From: Legionella gresilensis
GTDB taxonomy: Bacteria > Pseudomonadota > Gammaproteobacteria > Legionellales > Legionellaceae
Length of the DNA stretch: 64,000 bases
Assembly: GCF_900639865.1 (NCBI RefSeq)
Contig: NZ_CAAAHX010000015.1
Location: 1-64,000, forward strand
Reading direction: 5' to 3'
This document shows positions 27,971 through 36,796 of this stretch, one piece after another. Below the pieces are notes generated by a model. It was not told the DNA's origin. It searched no databases and saw only the letters and a list, made by a program, of their open reading frames with translations. A program made the translations under genes and the position numbers. Each line of letters opens with the position of its first letter. Position 1 is the first letter of the stretch.

Positions 27971-29755
27971 ATGCCAACAGATAATCTGTCTTTTTTTCAA
28001 TCCGAAACACAGACAGAAAATAGTTTAAGCAAACAGGACGAAATTTTAGTGGAGGTTTACAAAGAACTCGACGCTTTGATTAACTATGAATCTACTCTGG
28101 CTACTGCACTATTAAGGACCACCAGTTTAGAAGAAATTATCGAAATTATGCTTTCAGCTTATTTACCCGTAGATGAAATACCTAAAATAAATAAGACCCT
28201 AGATACAAAAGCTGTAGAAAATATGAAGAAGCAAGTCATAGTTGGTATGCTTCAAAAGGTAAAATATTACAAAGATTTAAAAGATATGGCAGCTAATGGG
28301 AATTTAAATGAACTTTTTTTAGATATAAATCAATTTTGCATGCAAAAGGAGGATAATACCTATAAACCGGTGCAGATCTATCGAACAATACTGTTCTCAG
28401 TATATGGAAATCAATTAAATAACGAGACTATAGAAAAATTGTCTAAAAAAATTCACAAAGCCGTCAATAATAAAACAGCGCCTCTGATGGCTGAGATTAG
28501 TAGTTTAAAAAAGGCAATGAAGTCTCTAGAAAAAATCATTAGTCCATATTGTATTCGGTTTAGAGAGGAATCAAAAGTTACGGCGCTGAAAGGGCCTGAT
28601 GGGCGGCCAACAGTAAAATTTGACGTACACTCTGAACAGTGTAGAAAAACTAATTCAAAGATAGAAGAATTTTTGAAAAATAATTCTCATGGACAATTAG
28701 AGTATTTATTAAGAGAGTTGAAGGCCCCTTTAGTACTTGCAACCTATGAGAATCCTAGCAAGCGATATTTAGAGTTATATAAAAAATATGCAGCTAGGTA
28801 TCAGATCGAAGAGCAAGCCATTAAGTTATTGAAAGAGTTACAATCACAAGCTAAAAAAACAGAAGAACAAAATCAACTTAACAGCAAAAGTCAAATAGAA
28901 AAAGCAAGTAAACCAATAAAACAACCTTTAGATCAGGATAAAGATCAAATTGAGATTATTGAATCTAAAAGGAGTCTTGATCAAACTCAGCCTAGTCAAT
29001 CTGAAATTAACCCTAATGAAACAAAAGAAAAAGAACTATTATTAGAACCAGGCTTAGAAAAAGAGTTTAAGGAAAAAAAATCATCAGAACAGGTTAAACA
29101 GCCTGAAAGCAAAGAAGAGCAAGAAGACAAGGAAAAGTCTCAAGTGATGCCTATTAAGGAGTCGAAAAGGGAAGAAGAGGATACAGATACTTGGGAAAAA
29201 GAAGATTATAAAAAATATGAAGAAAAAAATAAAGCGAGATTAGAGTATACCAAGTCTAAGTCCAAGTCTTCTAAATCTACTGTCTCTGAAGAAGATGACA
29301 AAAAGTCGCAAAAGAAGGTAATTAAACCGTTAATAAAAATACAAGATCTTAATTCAAGAAGACGAGAAACTTACCTAGAGCTATTTAGCCAAAAGCCAAA
29401 GCCAGTCACCATAAGAGATTTAGTAAAACTTTGCCGATCATTAGGTGGAACTATAGAGCCTACGAAGGCTAACAGATGTCGAATCGAGATAAGAAATATA
29501 TATAGCGATGTATTACTTTCTGAAGAGGATTTTAAAAATGCATGCGAAAAAGCTACTGTTACCATGCATGGCGGTGGGCATAGGCAAAAACGTAGTCAGA
29601 AGAGTACGAAAAATGCGCCTAGTTATTTAGTATATCAGTTTAAAGAAGCTTTGGAACGCGCGTGCTATACACTAGAAAATATGGGTTTAAACAATGAGAA
29701 CAATAATTCCATGACTACCGGTGTTAATAATACATCATCAGCTTATAAAGGTTAA
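27971..29755 (+). CDS. Lys/Glu-rich protein with HicA-like C-terminal region
   Basis: A 594-residue protein of unknown family. Residues 1-290 are mainly helical. Residues about 290-460 are a low-complexity Lys/Glu/Gln/Ser linker (KEEQEDKEKSQ, SKSKSSKSTVSEEDD) likely to be disordered or coiled coil. The C-terminal 478-580 segment (VTIRDLVKLCRSLGG, VTMHGGGHRQKR, SYLVYQFKEALERACY) resembles the HicA double-stranded-RNA-binding-like fold: a helix, then strands with a conserved His, then a closing helix with E-A-L-x-x-A-x-Y. No antitoxin gene is adjacent, so a toxin-antitoxin role is unlikely. A secreted protein using this fold is one option. The HicA resemblance is by eye and uncertain. Confidence 0.6.
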   Translation: MPTDNLSFFQSETQTENSLSKQDEILVEVYKELDALINYESTLATALLRTTSLEEIIEIMLSAYLPVDEIPKINKTLDTKAVENMKKQVIVGMLQKVKYYKDLKDMAANGNLNELFLDINQFCMQKEDNTYKPVQIYRTILFSVYGNQLNNETIEKLSKKIHKAVNNKTAPLMAEISSLKKAMKSLEKIISPYCIRFREESKVTALKGPDGRPTVKFDVHSEQCRKTNSKIEEFLKNNSHGQLEYLLRELKAPLVLATYENPSKRYLELYKKYAARYQIEEQAIKLLKELQSQAKKTEEQNQLNSKSQIEKASKPIKQPLDQDKDQIEIIESKRSLDQTQPSQSEINPNETKEKELLLEPGLEKEFKEKKSSEQVKQPESKEEQEDKEKSQVMPIKESKREEEDTDTWEKEDYKKYEEKNKARLEYTKSKSKSSKSTVSEEDDKKSQKKVIKPLIKIQDLNSRRRETYLELFSQKPKPVTIRDLVKLCRSLGGTIEPTKANRCRIEIRNIYSDVLLSEEDFKNACEKATVTMHGGGHRQKRSQKSTKNAPSYLVYQFKEALERACYTLENMGLNNENNNSMTTGVNNTSSAYKG

Positions 29756-29893
29756 GATATTAATAATTGTTTAAGCTAGGTATTTAATACACTTTTTTAA
29801 ACGAAAGCTTCCTTTATAAGGGGGGGTTACTTTAATGTCTAATCAAACTTTAAGTTAGTCTAAGTAAAATTTTATTAATCCAGGAAGATATGA

Positions 29894-30650
29894 TCAAATT
29901 TTAGGTTGATTAATCCAGTTAATTTTTTTAACTGCATGAATTTTGTATTCAGGAGCTAAGTGCGCATACCGTAATGTCAATTTAATTTCTGAATGTCCTA
30001 AAAGTTCATGCACAGTATTTAAATCAACTCCTGCCATAACTAACTTACTAGCAAAATGATGACGTAAATTATGCCAACGAAAACTTAATATTTTTGCTTT
30101 TTTTAGGATTACTGCCCATGAACGTTTAACGTTTTTAAAAGGCTGATTATTTTTACTAGAAAAAACTAATCCTTTTTTAGAAACACTGCTCAAATAAAGT
30201 GCTTGTATAATTCTACCTGCTTCATCATTTAAAGGAATATAACGCGAGCTACTATTTTTAGTAATATCTCCTGCTACAATAATAAAATTCTCAGATGTGT
30301 TTATCATATTCCAGGTTAAATGAAATAACTTGCCTTGACGCAAACCAGTGTTAATTGAAAGTAAAACCATTAGCATTAAATGATCGCAATATTCATCTCC
30401 AGAATATTCTGGAAATAAAGTATATCCACGTTCCTTTCGCCAAACACTAGCATTTCTCCTTTTTTGCTTTAATCTTATTTCACGTTTATATAGCGTTTGA
30501 CGTAAACGCTTTTCCTCATCTAAAGATAAATACCTGACTTTAGGGGAATGATCTATTTTAGAAAGTTTTAAATTTTTTAAAGGATTTTCTTTTATAAGAC
30601 CCCAATCATAAGGAAATACAACCATGCAACTCAATAATTTTATAACTAAT
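29894..30650 (-). pseudogene. tyrosine recombinase (P4-type integrase), catalytic domain only
   Basis: The catalytic domain has the full tyrosine-recombinase set. Numbered from the TTG at 30634 it shows Arg99 (NTGLRQGK), His188 and Arg191 (HNLRH), His214 (LLGHSEIK) and Tyr223 (RYAHL). The frame is open a little upstream (INQLVIKLLSCMVV), which looks like the end of the core-binding domain. The arm-binding domain and most of the core-binding domain are gone, cut exactly where att copy 6 begins. The gene reads away from the repeat, the usual int-attP layout. The stump probably cannot recombine DNA alone. Confidence 0.85.
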
Positions 30651-30761
30651 TGATTTATTTAATATTTTGTTCACTGCTGTACATGGGAATTCATTACCAA
30701 TACAAGTGTCACAGCCCTCATAATGCTGAGGTTGGTAGTTCGAGTCTACCCATAGCCACCA
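30651..30761 (+). repeat. tRNA-Met 3'-half att-like repeat, copy 6 (left-truncated)
   Basis: Only the right part of the unit is present: TTTTGTTCACTGCTGTACATGG, CACAGCC, and the tRNA-Met 3' half with one change (GAGGTTGG). The left GGGTGCA words are absent; the integrase stump takes their place. No arm word is evident to the right. Confidence 0.8.
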
Positions 30762-31051
30762 TTAAATCAAATAATTATCTTATAATTTGATAAACTGTTT
30801 ATCCTTTTTAAATTTCTTACTTTAGTTGAATCTCACATTAGATATAAGAGAATTAATTTTTAAAACTCTTATTAAAATTGTTTTATAAGTAGAGCTTCAT
30901 TTTTAAAAATTTAGCCCGGATCTAACGAACTAAAACCTATGACTCTATCTTTCAATGGAAAGTACATAACTACGTCATAAGCAACTAGTAATTGCTCCTT
31001 AATTCTAAACTTATCCATACCACTACCTAAAAAAATTAACAATAGGGCAAA
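30762..31051. other. intergenic stretch after att copy 6
   Basis: AT-rich, with no gene on either strand. It lies downstream of the DUF418 gene stop. A short AGCCCGGATCTAACGAAC word (30912) resembles dispersed repeats seen in related bacteria. Nothing else is visible. Confidence 0.3.
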
Positions 31052-32263
31052 TCATACTTTTGCAATTTGCATTTGCCTTTTATAAGTAAACATTCGCCAT
31101 AACTGTTCAACCGGTCCGTATTTATAGTGTTTTAACCATAAAATGGATATTAAAAGTTGTAATAATATGATGCCTAAACCAATCAAAATGCAGGCTGTTA
31201 TACTGGTTGTTCCATATAAAGCCAAGCCAAAACTGTAAAATATAAATAGGGAAAATACAGTCTGTAAGAGGTAATTCGTTAAAGCTAATCGTCCATATGC
31301 AGCAACGTAACAACTAAAGGTGGGATAAATAGCTGTAAGCTTATATGCGATTTCCATGTATACCAATGCTAACAGGATAGAACTACTCATGGATAAAAGA
31401 TTATTGAGTATTGCTAAACCATTTAAATTAATTTGATTTAACACGAAAAATTTTAGTAACGCATGAGTTAAGCTTAAGGATAAGCCTATTAGTGCAACCA
31501 GGATAAGTTGCCTCTTATCTTTAAAGAGAAATGTGTTAAATTTTTTTTGCCCTAATCTAGTTTTTGCAATATATAAACCAATACCAAAGAAAGCCATAAT
31601 ATTTACTAATTTACCCGAGTAAATATGATATAAGATCTTCCAATAAAGCATACGTAAATTAAGGGCAAAAATACTGAAATAACTTCCTTGGCTTAAGGTA
31701 TTAAAAAAGTCATTTGGAGTAATACCAGGCACAGATTCATGTGCACCTGTATTTGTAGGTACAGTGGGTAATAAAGAAAAATAATCTAATATACAAAAAA
31801 TAATCGGAATGACAATGGAGGAAATAAGTAACAAAAATAATATGATCTTCGCTAACTTTTGAATTGGCTGCTTATTTAGCCAAAAAAAACTTAATCCAAT
31901 TAGAGCATAGCTAAAAAGTATATCCCCATACCAAAGAATAATGGCATGAGCTACACCAATTATAAACAATCCAAATAATCGTCGGATAAAAAATCGTTCT
32001 CTAATAGAAGGAAAATTGGATTTATTGTTAAAAAGATAAAAACCTACACCAAATAAAAAGCAGAATATTACAAAAAAGATATTATCGACAAAGGTAACTA
32101 TAAAGAAGTAGGTAACATAGTCAAACTTTGATAATAGTTTACTCTCATACAAATTAGTAGGCGCAAAATGAACACCACTAAAATACAAAATATTAGTTAA
32201 GTAGATTCCTGCTAATGCAAAGCCTCTCATGACATCCAATGCTTGAATCCTACTCTCAGCCAC
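31052..32263 (-). CDS. DUF418 membrane protein (YeiB-like)
   Basis: An integral membrane protein of about 403 residues with roughly ten hydrophobic segments. The opening RIQALDVMRGFALAGIYLTN is the hallmark of the DUF418/YeiB family. I chose the GTG at 32263 because GGGAGG lies 7 nt upstream and the family's conserved start follows at once. A longer frame to 32320 adds a segment (KSCGIFARLVYKGG) without homology signs. It is divergent from the lipid-type operon starting at 32534. A diverged fragment of its 3' end recurs at 54322-54421 next to a fragment of the operon's last gene, so the two transcription units have travelled together. Family members are thought to be transporters or acyltransferase-like; the function is unproven. 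Confidence 0.8.
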   Translation of the reverse strand: MAESRIQALDVMRGFALAGIYLTNILYFSGVHFAPTNLYESKLLSKFDYVTYFFIVTFVDNIFFVIFCFLFGVGFYLFNNKSNFPSIRERFFIRRLFGLFIIGVAHAIILWYGDILFSYALIGLSFFWLNKQPIQKLAKIILFLLLISSIVIPIIFCILDYFSLLPTVPTNTGAHESVPGITPNDFFNTLSQGSYFSIFALNLRMLYWKILYHIYSGKLVNIMAFFGIGLYIAKTRLGQKKFNTFLFKDKRQLILVALIGLSLSLTHALLKFFVLNQINLNGLAILNNLLSMSSSILLALVYMEIAYKLTAIYPTFSCYVAAYGRLALTNYLLQTVFSLFIFYSFGLALYGTTSITACILIGLGIILLQLLISILWLKHYKYGPVEQLWRMFTYKRQMQIAKV

Positions 32264-32533
32264 CCTACTACCTCCCTTATATACTAGTCTTGCAAAAATA
32301 CCGCATGATTTTGTCACCAAGGTTTAGTACCAGCAAGCTTAATGTAAAAATTTAATTAATTCATGTTAATTAAAGAGCATGATGACTTTAAATAATTAAT
32401 TTGTTATATTTCCAGAAAACTTGAAGCCGTGTTTCTTTAAAGCACAGGATGTTTAGATACAGCATATTAGCTACTTAAATATGGGAATATATTGTATTTA
32501 AAAATAGCTTTTATATAACAGAGGAGGTTAGCA

Positions 32534-33493
32534 TTGATAGCTAGATATAAAAAAATACCTTCCTTAACTTTTTCATTTTGGAAAAGTTATTTTATTTTAA
32601 TGCGCCCTTATCTTCTTTTTATATCTGGCATTACTGGTTTACTTGGTATGGCCCAGGCTCAAGCGCCCTTCTCGCTTATCTTTATTATTTTATTTTTAGT
32701 GTTTTTTTTTAGTTATGGCGCTGGTCAAGCACTTACAGATTGTTACCAAATAGATACAGATAGCCTCTCCTCACCTTATCGTCCTCTAGTTACAGGCCAG
32801 TTGAATAAAGAGTCAGTATTTTTTGTTAGTTTAAGCTTTTTAATATTAGCTAATGCACTCTTAGCAGTTGAAAATTATTACAATATATTCGTAGCAAGCT
32901 TAGCAACTATTGGGTTAATGACTTATACCTATTTTAAGCGTCGATTTTGGGGCGGCCCACTCTATAATGGCTGGATTGTAGCAGCGCTTTATGTGCTTGG
33001 ATATCAATCCTTTAAGCCTATAGCCTGGCAAGACGAGCATATTATACTCACTTTACTCACTGTATTATTTGCTTATGCCCATTTTGTTCTCGTAGGTTAT
33101 TTTAAAGACATAGAGGCTGATAGAAGCACTGCATATAATACCTTACCAGTGGTCTATGGCCGAAAAATTTCCTGTCATATTAGTACATTTTTTGCGATTG
33201 CAGCTTTAAGTAGCACATGGTTAATTATTAATTTAGAACAATCGATAAGCTCCATATCATTATTAGTTTTCCTTATTTCTCTTATCGTTTATACCGTAGG
33301 GCAAATCTTGCTTTATCAAAATAAGACAGATGATACAGCTTATAAGCCTATTTTATTTTCTGTCCATGCTTACATAATATTGATGATGTCTCTTATTCTA
33401 CAGTCAACCCCCAGCTGGTTAATATTCATGATGAGCTATTATGTTTTTTTTGTAATTGCCCTAAAATATAGACCTTGTAAGACGCAAATATGA
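32534..33493 (+). CDS. UbiA-superfamily prenyltransferase
   Basis: A polytopic membrane protein of 319 residues and first gene of a five-gene operon. The start is TTG at 32534, set by a strong GAGGAGG 6 nt upstream. The two Asp-rich regions of UbiA enzymes are present. The first is TDCYQIDTDSLSSPYRPL (68-85), where the usual N-D-x-x-D becomes T-D-x-x-Q and the later Asp76 is kept. The second, GYFKDIEADRSTAYNTLP, resembles the chlorophyll-synthase-type motif. These enzymes move a prenyl group to an aromatic or lipid acceptor in the membrane. The stop overlaps the next start by 4 nt. The acceptor is unknown. Confidence 0.8.
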   Translation: MIARYKKIPSLTFSFWKSYFILMRPYLLFISGITGLLGMAQAQAPFSLIFIILFLVFFFSYGAGQALTDCYQIDTDSLSSPYRPLVTGQLNKESVFFVSLSFLILANALLAVENYYNIFVASLATIGLMTYTYFKRRFWGGPLYNGWIVAALYVLGYQSFKPIAWQDEHIILTLLTVLFAYAHFVLVGYFKDIEADRSTAYNTLPVVYGRKISCHISTFFAIAALSSTWLIINLEQSISSISLLVFLISLIVYTVGQILLYQNKTDDTAYKPILFSVHAYIILMMSLILQSTPSWLIFMMSYYVFFVIALKYRPCKTQI

Positions 33494-34425
33494 TCACTGT
33501 ATTTTTAAATAAACATGCAGCTGGAGCACGTGGCTTATTAAAATGGCAACGTTTAATTAATAAGAAAAAAATAGAGGCAATTAAAGATGCCCTAATTATT
33601 GAAGAAGAAGTCTCTATAGAGCTTATTAACATCCTATTCAAAAAAGGGGTAAGAGTTTTTATTGCAGCTGGCGGCGATGGAACGGTTAATTGCCTTATAA
33701 ATTGTTTGTTACATACGTTGACAGAAGAGCAATTAAAAACCATTTATTTTGGCGCCATTGGAATTGGATCAAGCAATGATTTTCATAAGCCAATTATCAA
33801 TGACGATTTAATCGCTATTGATAGCAATAAAGCTTATTCTAGAGACCTACTCAAAATTGATTACTTAGATACTAATGGAATCAGTCATACTCGCTATGCA
33901 TTTTTAAATGTTAGCCTAGGTTTTTGTGCCCAAGCAAATAAGTTATTTAATACTCAAGCAACCCTACTCTCATGGTTAAAAAAAATAAATACTAACCTAG
34001 CTATTTTCTATTCTATTGTTCAAACAATTTTTACTTACTCGCCTCTTAAGAATATCCATATTTCAACTTATAGTAATAAACAGGTAGCCTCATACCCCAT
34101 TCAGCACCTTGGTAATTTGCACATCGTTAAATCTAATCATGTCGCAGGTGGATTATATTATGACAATGGCGGCCTACATGTTACAAATGAATTTGCAATG
34201 CATATCGCTTCATCAGCTTATAAACTGCATCTTATTACTTCATTGCTTTATTTAGTAGGGGGTAAATTTCATAAAAGTAAACGTCATCAAAGTCTGCTTA
34301 TTAAGAATGGTTTAGTAAAGCTTAATGGAGCTTTACCTTTCTTTATTGAATTAGATGGTGAATTAATACAAATTAAATCAGCGACTATTTCAGTGAAAGC
34401 TAATGCAATACGCTGCTGCTCTTAA
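33490..34425 (+). CDS. diacylglycerol/sphingosine-kinase-like lipid kinase
   Basis: A 311-residue DAGK-catalytic-domain protein (YegS/DgkB group). The nucleotide-binding motif AAGGDGTVNCLIN is at about 58-70, followed by FGAIGIGSSNDFHKP, equivalent to the G-T-x-N-D-F motif with Ser in place of the usual Thr. Such enzymes phosphorylate a lipid hydroxyl using ATP. ATGA overlap with the UbiA gene implies translational coupling. Beside an alpha-oxoamine synthase, a long-chain-base or similar lipid is a plausible substrate, but this is inference. Confidence 0.8.
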   Translation: MITVFLNKHAAGARGLLKWQRLINKKKIEAIKDALIIEEEVSIELINILFKKGVRVFIAAGGDGTVNCLINCLLHTLTEEQLKTIYFGAIGIGSSNDFHKPIINDDLIAIDSNKAYSRDLLKIDYLDTNGISHTRYAFLNVSLGFCAQANKLFNTQATLLSWLKKINTNLAIFYSIVQTIFTYSPLKNIHISTYSNKQVASYPIQHLGNLHIVKSNHVAGGLYYDNGGLHVTNEFAMHIASSAYKLHLITSLLYLVGGKFHKSKRHQSLLIKNGLVKLNGALPFFIELDGELIQIKSATISVKANAIRCCS

Positions 34426-34440
34426 ATAAAAGGTTATTGA

Positions 34441-35709
34441 ATGTCTAGTATTATCAATGATGAAAAAATCAGCCTAAAACAACTATTCCGTCAGCAACAA
34501 AAACAAAACTATCAGCAAAGAATTAAAAATTTTGCAGTATACAGTGACAATCTCAAACAAACAGGTCTTTCCCTTTTTCATCGCAAAATTCTTTCCCCTG
34601 CAGATCGAGTGGTCAAGGTTGCTTGTAATTTCGAATCCCAGATTCGATATATGTTAATGTTTGGCTCTAATAATTATCTAGGATTTGCAAATCATAGTTA
34701 TATAAAGAACAAAGTTAATGAAGCCATTAATAAATTCGGTGTGGGTATCGGTGGACCACCGTTATTAAATGGCAATCATTATCTTTTAACAGAACTTGAA
34801 CGTAGATTAGCTCAATTTAAAGGGTATGAGGATGCTTTAGTTTTTCCTAGTGGTTATGCAACTAATTTAGGTCTTTTTTCAGCATTACCATTTAAAAGAG
34901 ATATCGTCATAGTAGATGAAAAACATCATGCCTCTTGCTTTGATGGCTTAAAGCTTAAAAAAATTCCTTTCTATATTTTTGAACACAATAATATAGCCGA
35001 TTTAGATAATAAGATTCAGTTAGCGAAAGCTAATTTAGCTGGCGATTGTTTTATTGCTATAGAAGGTGTTTATTCCATGCAAGGTAATTTAGCAAAATTA
35101 CCAGAAATAATTTTAAAAGCACAACAACATAAAGCCATTCTAATCTTAGATGATGCGCATGCTACAGGTGTACTGGGTGATAAAGGGAAAGGTACTATGA
35201 ATTATTTCAAAGTATCTGAGGATAATTGCCTGTCTATGGGCACATTTAGCAAGACGTTTGCCGTAACAGGTGGTTTTGTATGCGGCAATCGTGATGTTAT
35301 AGAATACCTACGTTACTTTGCTCGCTCTTACATGTTTTCAGGAAGCCTTAGCCCTATGCAGTGTGCAGCTGTATTAGCTGGCTTAGATCTTTTAGAAAAT
35401 GAACCACACGTTCAACAAACATTGTTAGCAAATTGTCAGTATGCAATTCAACTTATTCGGCAATTAGGCATTGAGGCTCATACGGATTCAGCTATATTAA
35501 TTTTACCTTTAAAGCCTTTTATGAATATCGAGAAAGTTGCACTTGATTTTCATAAAAATAATATATTTGTTAATACTATTAAGTATCCTGCTGTAGAAGA
35601 AGGCCAAGAGTGCGTACGAATTAGTTTTTCAGCCATTCATACTAAAGAAGACATAGAACACCTTGTCAATATTATTGAAAAAATATGGGTATTAGAGGAT
35701 AAAAATTAA
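34441..35709 (+). CDS. alpha-oxoamine synthase (PLP; BioF/KBL/SPT/CqsA family)
   Basis: A 422-residue PLP enzyme that condenses an amino acid with an acyl thioester. Visible are NNYLGFANH near the start of the domain, the substrate-loop GGPPLLNGNHYLLTELE, LDDAHATGVLG (Asp and His that contact PLP), and the Schiff-base Lys271 in MGTFSKTFAVTGG. The family includes BioF, glycine C-acetyltransferase, serine palmitoyltransferase and the CqsA/LqsA signal synthases. Assignment within the family is not possible by eye, but linkage to a lipid kinase and a UbiA enzyme argues against biotin synthesis. The gap to the lipid kinase gene is 15 nt and to the next gene 4 nt. Confidence 0.85.
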   Translation: MSSIINDEKISLKQLFRQQQKQNYQQRIKNFAVYSDNLKQTGLSLFHRKILSPADRVVKVACNFESQIRYMLMFGSNNYLGFANHSYIKNKVNEAINKFGVGIGGPPLLNGNHYLLTELERRLAQFKGYEDALVFPSGYATNLGLFSALPFKRDIVIVDEKHHASCFDGLKLKKIPFYIFEHNNIADLDNKIQLAKANLAGDCFIAIEGVYSMQGNLAKLPEIILKAQQHKAILILDDAHATGVLGDKGKGTMNYFKVSEDNCLSMGTFSKTFAVTGGFVCGNRDVIEYLRYFARSYMFSGSLSPMQCAAVLAGLDLLENEPHVQQTLLANCQYAIQLIRQLGIEAHTDSAILILPLKPFMNIEKVALDFHKNNIFVNTIKYPAVEEGQECVRISFSAIHTKEDIEHLVNIIEKIWVLEDKN

Positions 35710-35713
35710 ATCA

Positions 35714-36796
35714 ATGAATAAATTAGGTTATTCTTCTTGTAATGAAGATGCAAACTCAGAAATAGTAACCCTCAATATCCAAGCCACTGACACAGTTCTT
35801 TGTATAACAGGCAGTGGCGCCCGTGTACTCGATTTATTAACGCAATCGCCTAGTAAAATTATTGCAATTGATAACAATAAGGCACAACAATATTTGTTAA
35901 AATTAAAAGTAGCAGCTATTACAGGGCTCAGTTATTCTGAATTTGCTCACTTCTTAGGGCTGTTACCTTGTCGTAACCGCTTAAAAACCTATTATCAAAT
36001 AAGATGTTTGCTAACCAAGGATTCTCAAATTTTTTGGGATAAACATAAGCAAAAAATCAAAAGAGGAATTCTTTACCAGGGTAATTGGGAACAACATTTT
36101 AAAAGAAATGCCCAACTTAGCGGGCTCGTTAGGCGCAAGAAGCATAACAAGTTGCTAACCTTTAATGAATTAACAGCACAAGTGCAATTTTGGCAACAGA
36201 AATGGGATTCCGTATTTTGGCGGCTTCTACTTAAATTATCAGCAAATCGCTTTGTATGGCGCTTTATCTTACGCGATCCAGGATTTTATGCACATGTCCC
36301 TTCTGATTTTAATATTTATCGCTATATAAAAAGTTGTTTAGATAAAGCTAGTACTCTTTTTTTATTTAATCAGAGCCATTTTGCACAACTTTTATTTAAA
36401 GGCACTTGGGATAATTTATATTTGCCTCTCCATTTGCAGCAACAATATTATGAGACATTAAAAAGCAAAATTGATTCTATTGAATATATTGATCAAGACT
36501 TATTAGATGCCCTAGCCAGTCTGCCCACACACTCTGTTGATAAATTTAGTTTATCTGATTTTGGTTCTTATACATCCGAAGATAAGTATTATCAGACTTG
36601 GCATGCACTTACGCGAGTAGCTAAGCCCAACGCCATTGTTTGTGAGCGACAATTTTTAGTAAAAAGAAATATTCTTGAGACGCCCTATTTAAAACGAAAT
36701 AGGCAACTTGAGTTGCAATTACAAGAAACCGATCAATCCATATTTTATAGTTTCATCATCGCTAACTTACTTCCTAAGGAATTTTATGATAAGTGA
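35714..36796 (+). CDS. DUF3419 / BtaA-like aminocarboxypropyl transferase
   Basis: A 360-residue DUF3419 protein. The N-terminal SAM-binding part is clear: TDTVLCITGSGARVLDLL, then IIAIDNNKAQQYLLKLKVAAI. The C-terminal part has KFSLSDFGSYTSEDKYYQTW, which resembles the end of BtaA. BtaA transfers the 3-amino-3-carboxypropyl group of S-adenosylmethionine to diacylglycerol in betaine-lipid synthesis. No BtaB-type N-methyltransferase is next to it, so the product may be a different aminolipid or another acceptor may be used. It overlaps the next gene by 11 nt. Confidence 0.75.
   Translation: MNKLGYSSCNEDANSEIVTLNIQATDTVLCITGSGARVLDLLTQSPSKIIAIDNNKAQQYLLKLKVAAITGLSYSEFAHFLGLLPCRNRLKTYYQIRCLLTKDSQIFWDKHKQKIKRGILYQGNWEQHFKRNAQLSGLVRRKKHNKLLTFNELTAQVQFWQQKWDSVFWRLLLKLSANRFVWRFILRDPGFYAHVPSDFNIYRYIKSCLDKASTLFLFNQSHFAQLLFKGTWDNLYLPLHLQQQYYETLKSKIDSIEYIDQDLLDALASLPTHSVDKFSLSDFGSYTSEDKYYQTWHALTRVAKPNAIVCERQFLVKRNILETPYLKRNRQLELQLQETDQSIFYSFIIANLLPKEFYDK

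Noticed and set aside
27971-29755. HicAB toxin-antitoxin pair
   Set aside because: Only a HicA-like tail within a 594-residue protein is present; no HicB-like gene lies near.
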